From: Diphasiastrum complanatum
Lineage: Eukaryota > Streptophyta > Lycopodiopsida > Lycopodiales > Lycopodiaceae
Assembly (NCBI GenBank): GCA_029204225.1
Contig: CM055094.1
Coordinates: 26,033,041 to 26,097,040, forward strand
Length of the DNA: 64,000 nt
Direction: 5' to 3'
Shown here: positions 22,530-33,219 of the stretch, one piece after another
How the letters are laid out: the number at the start of each line of letters is the position of its first letter
Position numbering within the stretch: the stretch's first letter is position 1
Made by a program: the position numbers and the translations under genes
Notes under the pieces: generated by a model
Database searches by the model: none
Seen by the model: only the letters and a program-made list of their open reading frames with translations
What the model was told of the DNA's origin: nothing

Positions 22530-23715
22530 CGTGTATTTCTGCAGACTGTTCAAAAATGATGTAAATTTGCAGACTTGTTCTAAATGCAAGTTTGTGGAGG
22601 TCCTTGAAGATGGCCAAGTCTTCAATGACTTCAAGTTATTAAACTTAACATCTGAACTTGAAATTCTGATGTGATTGGTTACCCTTTGCTGGAGATCAGC
22701 CAGAAGTCTGTTGTAGACGTCCTTCAAATAAATTGGTTCTCTAAGTTATGATTCCAAGGAGGCAACTGTGGGCTTAATTTCCAACAGATTAGCCACCCTT
22801 ATATAAGCACCAAAGTTCATTCCATGTAAGAAGATGTGGTTGCTTCTCTCTTTCATTGTATGTGAGCCTTGATGGTTGCGTTCTTGCTCGAGTTGATATT
22901 TTTGGAGAGTTTGTAGGGTATGTAGGCTTATTCCTCATTAATCCGTACTATTTCCTTGATAATAGGCTTGCTAGTAGGCTTGAATGCATCATCATCAAGC
23001 TTATGCATTCTAGATTTATCAAATAGGACATCTCTGGAAATGATAAATTTTTGAGTAGGAGGAATGTAAACAAGCCTATTGGAACAAGTCTTTTTTTAAA
23101 CATTCAACACCAATTGCAGTGATTCATTATTCTCAATACAAGCACAAAACTCATTATACGAAATCTCTAAACCTTTCAACAAGTGACAACTTTACATGGT
23201 ACACAGTTGCATCATATATGGACAAATTTACAAAATTCAAAAAATCTATCGCGATCTACGTATGTATATTGGTCAGATCATTCGCTTAACTGTCTTGAAA
23301 TTGGTTGTCGATCAAATCCTATACTTAGATATAGGGTAGCCAGTTGATCTTTCTAATTTCTCCGGTAAGGAAATCTAGAAGTAGAGAACCTTCTTGGAGG
23401 AAAAGTTGGTGGTATGGGACATCCGTGATTTTTATGAAACATCACAACAAAAATGTCACTTCGAAAGGCTTGTTTTGAGTTTTGTAAAAGCTCGCTTAAA
23501 CTTAATACTATGTGAATAGAACACACAAGCAAGGGTGGGTGAAATGGCAATGATGAGAGCTACATTGTCATCTAGGACACATTTTGTTACGTCCATGTCC
23601 GATATAAAGGATTCAGAATAATCCTTGACATGGATATTCGATACTCGAGTGTATGAGATTATTAATTACACCTTGTCATTTCAGACTAGGCTAGAAATGT
23701 AATCAATAAACTTGT
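22530..23715. other. non-coding stretch
   Basis: AT-rich, with no convincing gene; short frames here have no recognisable motifs. Confidence 0.4.
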
Positions 23716-23900
23716 GAGGGCCCAGGCATACCCATTAGGACATGTGGAGTTGGTGCATCGACTTTGATGGCTATATATGCATGTAAAGGAGATCAAAAGT
23801 AATTGGATGAAAATTGAAATCTTATAGGGAATATTTCTGTGCCGGAGGGGCCTATATACCTATAGGAACTTGCCCTCCTCTCCACCTATTTTTTAGATTG
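23716..23900 (+). repeat. direct repeat, copy 1 of a possible TRIM-type pair
   Basis: Starts GAGGGCCCAGGCATACCCATTAGG and runs to CCTCTCCACCTATTTTTTAG. It recurs at 24229-24412 with moderate divergence; the two lie in the same orientation 513 bp apart. Both carry TATATACCT(A/G)TAGGAACT(T/C). Confidence 0.7.
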
Positions 23901-24228
23901 TATACAGGTTCAGAGGTTTCAAGTAATGTATAGAGAGTTATTCATGCCCAAAAATCATAAAAAAAAAACACAATTTTTTAAGGTTTTGGGACTCTTAACA
24001 ATGACGACCTACAAAACCTGTTCATAGCCTATGGACAACTTCATTCCATCTATGAGAATGTGCATGCACAAATATTGAGTCAAACTCCCAAAAAATGGAA
24101 AACCTTAAAAAAAAAACTTGTATTTTGACTAATTTTTTTTATTTTTCAACATGTTTTGATGGATATGTTGATGTGCAATCTTCGAAGATGCTTATCTTTT
24201 TTCAGCTTTTCTCATGGGCTTCTAGTTC

Positions 24229-24412
24229 GAGGGCCCAAGCATACCCATTAGGACATGTGGAGCTAGTTCATGGTGTCTAACAATTGTATATGCATTTAAA
24301 GAATATCAAAAGCAATGGAATGAGAATTGGAATCTTATAGGGAATATTCCTAGGCCCTAGGGGCTTATATATACCTGTAGGAACTCACCCTCCTCTCCAC
24401 CTATTTTTCAAT
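24229..24412 (+). repeat. direct repeat, copy 2 of a possible TRIM-type pair
   Basis: Counterpart of 23716-23900. The 328 bp between the copies has no gene. I found no primer site or target duplication, so LTR identity is unproven. Confidence 0.7.
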
Positions 24413-25276
24413 TTCCGATTGTCGAAATCCTCTCATCTCTTGTATTCAATCATTGTGGCTAGGGAGAGAAGCTGATTGAGCTTTGACTCTCCCTTTCAGT
24501 TTGTTGGGCGATTTGGCTCCACAATAGTCCGTTTGGTGCATGCAACATGATCTAGAAGATCTTCAGTTGGCGATCTTTACACGTTTTGTAATGCATGTTG
24601 CATATGTGGTACTTGTTCATCACACTTTCTTTTTCTAGGGCTTCCAAATGGTCCCTTTCTTTTCTAGGACTTCCAAACCCCCGAGCACTTGTTGGCAATA
24701 GATTCATTGCTAATTTACCCAATTATTGTCTAAAGCATTTTTGTTGTGTTTCTGTGTCTCAAGTGCATTCTTATACACATTCATGGTGACTTGACCTTCC
24801 GATGTGAGGGGTTCATGTCACAACAACATTGTGAATGTGCTCAGATCATTGATCACTTGTCTCTAAGTTCCTTCACTTTGGCATTGACTTGAATGCAATG
24901 ACTTTCCCAAGCTTGGAGTATATTCTCATAGCAAGTTTGGCACATTGACTCCCATATATCTACCATTCACACAACATTTGAAATTTGAATATGCGCCAAT
25001 GGGCGTTGAGTGGGCCTTGATTCAACGGGCCTTGATTCAACTCTTATCTAACTCATCTAACGTGGGACATTCCTAAATAACATATCTCAATTTTCCGTAT
25101 GACCTTTATACTTTCTACATTCACTCTTTTGTACTCACAATCACTTTTTAGATCTTGTATAAATAGAAACACCTACTTTCTTCTTCTTGGGAAGAAGAAT
25201 GTGATTTAATATCAAGACAAGCTTTGCAAAACTACTACAAACATAAACCCTAATTTGTTCTCCACATAAACCTAAT

Positions 25277-25314
<38 letters not shown>

Positions 25315-26289
25315 AGTTGCAGATATGTCTTGGACTTGTCAAACAACATCGACTTCATCGTGACTTTGGAGCGCCAAGCTTCTTATGTGCGTTTGGATGA
25401 TCAAAGTGAATACAATTGAAGCTGGGGTAGCCTGTTGAAGGTATTGCTTGTAAGCATATCTTCCTTGACAGCACTACGCAGGGCTTCTCATATTTAGTTC
25501 CGAAGTCTGCATTTTCTTTAACTTTGGAGAGGCTTAGAGCAGAAACCTTTTTTTTTTTTTTGTAAGTTTTCTGTTGTTGCTGCAATTCCTTGCTGACTGC
25601 TTGAATTTGGCATCTACTGAGATCCTTGAGGTTTGAACTAGAAGGTTTTCTTTCTATAAACTTTGTTGCACATATATGTATATATGTGCAAATAATATTT
25701 TTGAATTTTGACATCATTTGCTCACAAATCTCATAGATGCTTTCCAGACATGCATATGATTTAGAAATAGAACAGTTTGAATTGTAGTGATAGAGCCACT
25801 TCAAATTTATCTTCAGAAAAGAAGACCTGTTACCAAAACCAATTTCGAGGTATTACAAGGTTGCATTTAGTGAAATCTGAAACCCTTACATTACTGTTTC
25901 AAATGTTAAAAAACAGGCAGCTAGTTGGATTTTAGAAGAGTCTGCTGCTTAGAGTTTTTGTTTGGATTTCACGTGGACAAATCATTCTGAAGTTTTCTTG
26001 GTGGACCTTTCAGTGGAATCTCACAAAATCCTAGAATCGTGCAGAAAGGTTTTTTTTTTGTTTTTTTTTTTTAATTCTTTTTGGGCAATATGGGTATCAG
26101 ATGAAAGCTCTGATTAAGAGCATTTTTACTGTGTAGTTTGCTGACTGTTTCGGGTGTAGGATGGTCCTATTTAGGTGCATCAACTCCCAGGTTTACGCTA
26201 TATGCAGTTTCAATATAAAAAATTAACAAAAAAAAGAGAACACATTGGGGCATTCCCCCAATGAACATAGTAGGATTCTCCCTCTCTCT

Positions 26290-26324
<35 letters not shown>

Positions 26325-26509
26325 AAGAGCGGTTGAATCCGGCTTAGAATGCGCTGATTTACCCTGATGAATCTAGATGCTTTCCTAGGTGTAGTCCTCT
26401 ATATGGATGAAACTTTGTGGAACTTCTGAAGAAGGTTAGCTGCAAAGCAGCGATGGTGGCAAGTTGCTGATTGGCAGATGAGCCTGACCGTGGAGCGCTT
26501 ACTCGCTAG
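24413..26509. other. non-coding stretch with CT microsatellites
   Basis: No supportable gene. CT runs at about 25277-25310 and 26297-26323, plus short poly-T tracts. Confidence 0.45.
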
Positions 26510-27592
26510 ATGGCCAAGAACAAAAAGACCCCTGTTTCCGCATCTGCAGCAGCTCATAATGCAGCAGCTGGAGCAATAGTGCAGGAGGAACCTGCTGCCC
26601 CTCCTAGCACTCCTGTCACAGATCCCTACTCTCTCTCTCTCTCCTCAACCTAATGCATTTGTTGCACTAACAGTCGAAACACCTGTCCCAACTCCAAACG
26701 AGCTATCTCTGCAGCAGCGAATCGAAACCCTGGAATTTTCGTGTCAAGGCTTCAAAATTGTCTTTTCAAAGATACACACACACTTCAATGTTATCGAAGA
26801 GACTTTACACGTGCATGGAGAAAAGCTCGATAACTATGGCGCTCAAATCCAAGAGTGGATTCAAGATGACGCCCAAGAATCGGAAACCCAGCTAGTAGGA
26901 AACCCGCCGGATATTCAAGTGGATATGCAGCGATTGTGAGAGAAGCTACTCTCTCATGAGCGACAACTGACAGACCTTCTTGGCGACAGGGTGGTTCTTA
27001 ATGGTGATCATTCTACTCTTGTTTCTTCCATTGTTGATAAAGTTAACCGTTTTCAAGATGTTTTCGATGACGTGAATACTTGTAAGGACCGGTTGAACAT
27101 TATGGAGACGCGTCTCAACGAAGACATTGGCATTGCGTCTATTCAGAAGCTTCAGGAAGAGCTTGCAAACACGAAGAAATCTTGGGATGACATTGTTAGG
27201 GGAACCACTAACTCTAAACAGGTAGTGGTGAAAGCTATGTAGGAACAAGAAAAACGAGCATCAAAGACCCTAAACGCAAGGCTACGAGGGGTAAAGTTCG
27301 AAGGGGAGGAAAACGTTTTACTAAAACAAGTTAATGATTACATTTCATCTACATTCTCTGTTCCCGTGGATCCTGTGGTTGTAGTGTGGCATGGGAAATT
27401 CCAACCTTCTCACATCTTCCTCTGTTTTAAAGACGGACAGTTCTCCGCCAATGAACGTAATGAAAACTATACAACTAAGACTCGTCAGAGTCATGGTAGG
27501 AAACATCATCCGAATCTGTGCCTGAATGCAGATCCTAAGGGTCTGCAAATGAATCGGAGCCGAAGGGAACCATATGCCGTGGTGTGGCCCTA
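26510..27592 (+). pseudogene. LINE-type ORF1-like remnant with coiled coil
   Basis: Starts at ATG 26510 with an Ala/Pro-rich N-terminus. A CT run at about 26630-26645 causes a frameshift into a heptad-like stretch (LQQRIETLEF..., LHVHGEKLDNYGAQIQEW), stopped by TGA at 26937. A second coil segment (about 26940-27240) ends at TAG 27239. A third block resembles an ORF1 RNA-binding core (RLRGVKFEGEENVLLKQV...SHIFLCFKDG). The order coil, RRM-like core and tail suggests L1-type ORF1. No ORF2 is present and at least three breaks disable it. Confidence 0.4.
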
Positions 27593-27607
27593 GCTATCTG
27601 CTGCGTG

Positions 27608-27672
27608 CTCTGCTCTGGATCCTCCCCCTCCCCCTGCCTCTACCTCTACCTCTACCTCTACCCCTGCCTCTC
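27608..27672. repeat. CCCCTGCCTCTA hexanucleotide-type repeat
   Basis: Pyrimidine-rich CCTCTA/CCCCTG repeats, source of artificial Pro/Leu and Leu/Tyr frames. The rest of 27593-27858 has no recognisable feature. Confidence 0.8.
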
Positions 27673-27858
27673 TCCCCTCCTCTGGCCCCCATCTGGCTGC
27701 CCCCACCCCTGTGTCTACTCCGTCGTGTCTGTGTGTCAGGTGGCTATGATCCTACGCCCTGGGATGGCCCTACCCACTGTGATGATGCTTAAAGATGTAA
27801 GTTGTAAAACGTCTCTACTTTTGGAGAGACTGATGTATTCCCATCATCGATAATTTCC

Positions 27859-30788
27859 TTGGCTGAGCTAATGGAACAAGTCAATCATTGTGATTATGAG
27901 TTATTTCATCTTCTTTTAAAATCTAGTTTGCAGTGCAATTTGGTTCATGAATTTGATGCGAATGTGTTTTTTGATTCTAACACCGAAAAGTCTCATCAAG
28001 AACGCCAATTAATGCAAGATCTAAAGCAAGAGTTTAGTGACATTTTTCCTAAGCAACTTCCGTATGGTTTACGACCCACTCGGTCCGTAGACCATAGGAT
28101 AGAATTGATACCCTCCCATATCCGGACAACCGTATCGGTTCACTGATAAGGAAGAGGGGGAAGTGGCTAGGCAAATAGAGGAATATTTGAGGCGATTCCA
28201 GTTATGCGTGGATTATAAAGGCCTAAATAAACTTACTGTAAAAAATAGATACCTGCTTCCTAGAATGGATGATCTCATAGATCAGTTAAGTGGAGCGAGA
28301 TTTTTCACAAAAATTGATCTTCGAACAAGATATCATTAGCTATGGATACATTCGGATGATATATCTAAAACCGTTTTTAGGATAGGGTTTGGCCATTACA
28401 AGTTCCTTTTTTACCTTTTGGTTTGACAAATGCTTCGACTACTTTGAACGACTTATTTTGTCCTTTCTTGGGAAGATTTGTCGTAGTATTTCTAGATGAT
28501 ATTCTCATCTCTAGTCAAACACTAAAGGAGCATGTAAAACATTTTCGTACTGTCTTGAAGATACTCAGAGAAGAGATGCTATTTAAGAATCTAAGTGTGA
28601 ATTCTTTAAGAAGGAACTTCTTTACGTAGGTCATAAGCTCTCCGCTGAGTAGATCAAGATTGACGAAGAAAAGGTAAAGACGATTGTAGAATGACCAATT
28701 CCTGAGTTCGTGAACTCAAGTCACTTTTGGGTTTCATAGTGTTCTTCCGAAAGTTTATTTAAGAATATTCAAAAATTGCCGCACATCTTAGTAATATTTT
28801 AAAAGTGGCGAAGAGTTGGAAAGTAGGCCTAGCCCAGTAGGCCTAGCCCTTCGATCAAATGGAACAAGAAATTAGATGAGAGTTTTGGAAAACTAAAGCT
28901 TCTAGTTGTCTCAGCTCCCGTGTTGAGAATAGCAAATCCAAATGTTCTTTTCGTCATTAACATCGATGCAAGTGATGCAATTATTGGAGCTGTTTTCTTA
29001 CAAGAGGTCGGCCTGTTGCTTTTGAAAGAATAAAGTTATCCGATGCGCAACTCAAATATACAACTCAAGAAAAAGAGCTTTTTGCTATGATCCATGCTCT
29101 GAAATCATGGAGACATTACTTATAAGTTCATGGTGAACACAGATCACCATTAATGATCCGAGAGGTGTAAAGCCTGATGGGCAGAACTCATGCAGGAATT
29201 CGACTTCGAGGGGCAACATATCAAGGGAACCTTCAATTGTTGAAGTGAACGTACTTTCCTTCAGAGAGATCAACACAAATTTTTATCTTTCCGTGAGAGG
29301 TCTTTATGATAAAGACCCACATTTTGCACCAATTTGGTAGACAGTATTGGCCGACTCATCAAGGGGGACTGATTAACAAGGTGATCAGTCAGAGGGAAAG
29401 AACAAAAAATGTGTTGATGATTTTTCTATTCCTAGTGGACTTTTGTTTAGGAAAGGGGAAATTTGTGTGCTTGATGTGGATGCGATTAAAAAAAAATTCT
29501 TTATGAGTGTACCTGGTGCGGAGCATCTAGGTATACATTGTACATTAGGTTTGGTACGAGGGGATTTTTACTAATTATGCTTGATAAAAAATGGGGTATA
29601 TTTCAGTGGATTTCGTGGTAGGGTTACCAAGGATGAGTAAACAAAACGATGCAATTGGGGTAATTGTTGACCGTCTTACCAATTTGGCTACATTTATTTT
29701 GGTAAAGACCACCGCGAAGGCTTTTGATCTAGCTCAAATATCTGTTTAGGCTTTACGAATTATCAAGTGACATTGTGAGTGATCATGATCCGGAGTTCAC
29801 CGGTCAGTTTTGGTCAACCGTATTTGCTAAATTAGAAACATCATTGAGCTCTAGATCTTTTGATCATCCCGACGGATGGTTCGACGGAAAGATTTAATTA
29901 GACGATGGAACAGATGCGAGCATGTGTATCCCGACAACAATCTCAGTATTTGCCAGTGATTGAGTTTGTATTAGCAATAAGCATTCGGCTTCCAGGTATA
30001 GCCCGTTTATACTTATGTATGGATATCAACCTAAATCACCCATTTTAGTTGAAACTTGTAAATAGCACGTGAAAATGTCCATTGTGCTAATTTGAAAAGC
30101 TCATCTTGAGATTTTCAAGAAGGGGATTGGGTATATTAGAGAATTTCAAAGGATTCAAAGGTAATGTGTATCGGCAAGCATTACGAATTGTCCGCTCGAT
30201 ATAGGGAACCGTATAAAATACTTAAATGGATTGGGTCTTTGGCTTACCAATTGAACCTCCCAGAAGGAGCTCAAGTATAATCCAATATTTCACGTTAGCC
30301 AACTCAAGAAAAATGCACGTGAAGGGGATCATCTTGATTCTGGAGATCTATTGGACCTATTAGAGGACTCATCCGGTTTGACACGATTTGAACCTGAAAG
30401 GATGTTGGATCCAAGAACTAAATGATTGCGACAATGTTGCACGAATCGCTGATTCGAACAAAGAATCAAGGTTCAAATTGGTCCAATTTGCATCGGCCGA
30501 TTCGAATCGGCAACCTGTTCGAATCCGTTACCTCACAAAAAAAAAATTCGAATCGGGCAAAAAAATCGGCCGATTCGAACGTGACCCAGCCAATTCAAAC
30601 CAAGTCGAACCGCCGATTCGAATCGGTGCATGCAACATTGGATTGTGAAATCGTATAGTTTACTAAGCATCTGGTTCACTGGCAAGGTCATACAAACGAT
30701 GATGACTCTTGGGAATAGGAAGGTAGCATAAGCAAAAACTTTCTTAACTTTAAAATCTGAGGACAGAACTTGAATAAGTGGGGAAGCA
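27859..30788 (+). pseudogene. decayed chromovirus (Ty3/Gypsy) pol with chromodomain
   Basis: Successive plus-strand fragments: RT entry region (EFSDIFPKQLPYGLRPTRSVDHRIEL, about 28030-28120), then a deletion to LCVDYKGLNKLTVKNRY (28200), the catalytic FVVVFLDDILISS (28480-28510), RNase H (INIDASDAIIGAVF near 28960; EKELFAMIHALKSW near 29075), the integrase core with SVDFVVGLPRMSKQNDAIGVIVDRL (about 29600-29690) and a C-terminal chromodomain (HLVHWQGHTNDDDSWE, about 30670-30720). Many stops and frameshifts separate them. The chromodomain assigns it to the chromoviruses. An LTR-like TGTCATGCCCATGATTGG begins at 30789 after a GTGGGGAAGCA purine run. Confidence 0.85.
30424..30648. mobile_element. 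209-bp hAT-like MITE with 8-bp target duplication
   Basis: Element 30432-30640 begins CAATGTTGCA and ends with its exact complement TGCAACATTG. It is flanked by GATTGCGA (30424-30431) and GATTGTGA (30641-30648), an 8-bp duplication with one mismatch. The interior repeats CGATTCGAATCGG-type palindromes. Eight-base duplications and CA-starting inverted ends fit the hAT superfamily. It interrupts the chromovirus just before its chromodomain and encodes nothing. Confidence 0.8.
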
Positions 30789-33186
30789 TGTCATGCCCAT
30801 GATTGGATTAATCTCGGATTAATATCCCATAAGGAGGTTAGTAGGCCTATCTCGACCTGTAAATTAAATATGGTTGTGAGGGGTTTGGAGCCCTCATGGT
30901 ATTAAAGCCATAATTAATGGTTAGAGGTGTAAAACTCAAGACGGTGGATTAGTATGGAACTAACAATGACTCATAGGGGAAGTGGATGAGGTGGCCCAGT
31001 CAAGCTACTGATATATCTCAGTACCTTCAACTTGAAAGTCCTACCATTGTATTGATCTTGTTTCTTGGTATTTCTGTTATTTATTTCAAAATATCTAGTA
31101 TGCGACTTTGTGCTTCTTATTGACAGAAATTATGGAGTTAAATGTGTTTGTTTTGATCATGCATGCAATCTGCCAATCTTCCTCCAGTCCCATCTCTCGT
31201 TTATCTATTATTAAGGCTCCAAACGACACCTTGGTCCTTCATACATTCTTCAAATTCTTCTTTTTCTCCAGACCCTTATGTCCCCATAGAAGACTTTTTA
31301 TCTTGATGTCCATGTTGCCTGTTGGCAGCAGCACATATAGTTGAATCATTTTCTTTAAAGTGCACATTGAGTACTGTGACTGACTTGTTTCTGAAGTTTC
31401 TCTAAGGATGTTTGGACTCTATATTTTCTTAGAATGAAAAAATTGAAGAATGAGAAATGCAACATACGACTACCTAGAGTGATGTTTGCCTCTACAATTA
31501 TCCACTTGATATGTAAACTTTAAGAATAGTACCCGTCTAGCAATTTTTCCAGATAGATCCGACTTATTGACTAGATAATTCGATGCAAATTGATCAACAT
31601 AGAAAATTAAAGTATAGCCCAATAGGTAATGTCAATATATATATTTTCACTCTTATCTTTATGATAGCACTTGTGCATGTGTTAATGTGTGCTAGAAGAA
31701 AAATGACTACTATAATGTTTATGATGAAAGCCACATTATTATTTCTGATAGTAAAAGTGAGTGGTGTGTGACCGCGTGTTTTGATTTTTCTTGTTAAGAG
31801 AATCTGGGGTCTCTTGTTCCAACACTGTAATCAATGCAATCTGTGGGACTTCTGTATCTTTGACCTTGCACTTATGTTTTTGTGAGTGTGGAAGGTAAGA
31901 AGTGGAAATTGTATCAAGTGTAAAAGAAGTCTCGAGTTACAGCTGTTGAGATTGTTATCATACCACTTTCTACAAAAGATATGGCACATTTGAGGTTTTC
32001 TTGAGTGGATGCATTATGTAGCTGAGACTTGAGAGCCTTTTCGTGAGGTTTTTCTCCTCAACGTCTCAATTCAATTGCTTAGTGAACTTGCCATTCAAAA
32101 CCTTATGTTACGTTCTCCTTGTGTTGATTGAAGCTGCTTCTCAGATAGGAGCAGCACATTTTAGCATGCACTTGGCACATTATACTGCCTCTGTAGATCC
32201 TATAAGGCTCTCATTCTGTCTTCCAACCATCTGTTGTTTTTGGCTGACGAAACTTTAGTTACTTTGAGGTTTCCATCTTGGTTGGCCTCATTCTGATCAT
32301 TAGGGTAGCTTTGATTTTGTCTGGAATTTGTGCTCTTCTTTGAAATAAGGGGCAGACCTCCTAACAAAATGCTTACGCTTTGGCTTCTATCCTGGCTCTT
32401 CTTTTGTTTGCACTTAAATATACTTGCATCACTTGTCCCCTAATCTAGAATCACATCTCGAATTGGAGTTGGAAACCTCAATATTTATCTAACATAATGT
32501 ACTCTTGTCACCATCCTAGAGTTTTGTTTTTTCTCTCGTGTTCCTGTTCTTCCAAATTGGCTTGTACATGTGTGCTAGAAAGTATAGGTAGATTCTCAAA
32601 GCTCTATGCAAATTTCGGTTCTTGTGGTGTGCATTGTCCATATTACTTCTTACAATCTCTGAGCAATTTGGGGTGGTCCAGATATGCATTCCATTTACAA
32701 TTTCCTCAGGTGTATGATGTTAGAAAACACTCAGTAAAAGGAATCTAGTACAGTTTCCATTTCATTGTTTCGAATTGTTTTGTACAGGAAACCATTCCTT
32801 GAATAACTTTGGACCACTCTTGGGTCGTTTCTGTATGGCGAACAGGGGAGCTGCTATGAAGTTGTTCAGTGTGCACAGAGAAAATGGCTTGCTTTACTGC
32901 TTTTACAGGAGAATGGATCCCCTTTTGGATTTATATGATCCCAGACCGACCTGGAGCTTATAGAAGTTTCAACTTATTGTGTATGCGGGACATTATGCTT
33001 GGCAAGGTTGTTAGTTTGTTCTTTACAAGGACCTTAAATTGCAAGCTTACAAGCTTCAATTGATTCATAACTTGCAAGTCTGCAATGCTAAATGACCAAG
33101 TTATGGCTGGTGCTGACATTGGCGTAAACCTTCTGTCATGTGAATACATATAAAGTCACATGTTTGCTCAGGATGAAAGCTTGGAT
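30789..33186. other. LTR-like start, then non-coding upstream of the PPR gene
   Basis: The first few hundred bases continue the chromovirus 3' LTR without a clear end. From about 31100 there is no recognisable coding sequence. The stretch before 33220 may hold the PPR 5' UTR; a TTTTGTACAG acceptor-like site near 32787 would allow a spliced leader, but this is conjecture. Confidence 0.35.
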
Positions 33187-33219
33187 TAGTTCATTGCATG
33201 TGCCCTTAAAGGCTCTCAA

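Noticed and set aside
25355-25804. 149-codon minus frame
   Set aside because: Compositionally random with a poly-Lys run from a poly-T tract; no domain seen.
27574-27853. Leu/Pro and Tyr/Leu-rich frames
   Set aside because: Produced by the CCTCTA/CCCCTG repeat.
30388-30658. Two plus frames of about 80 codons within the chromovirus
   Set aside because: They are readings of the palindromic MITE interior.
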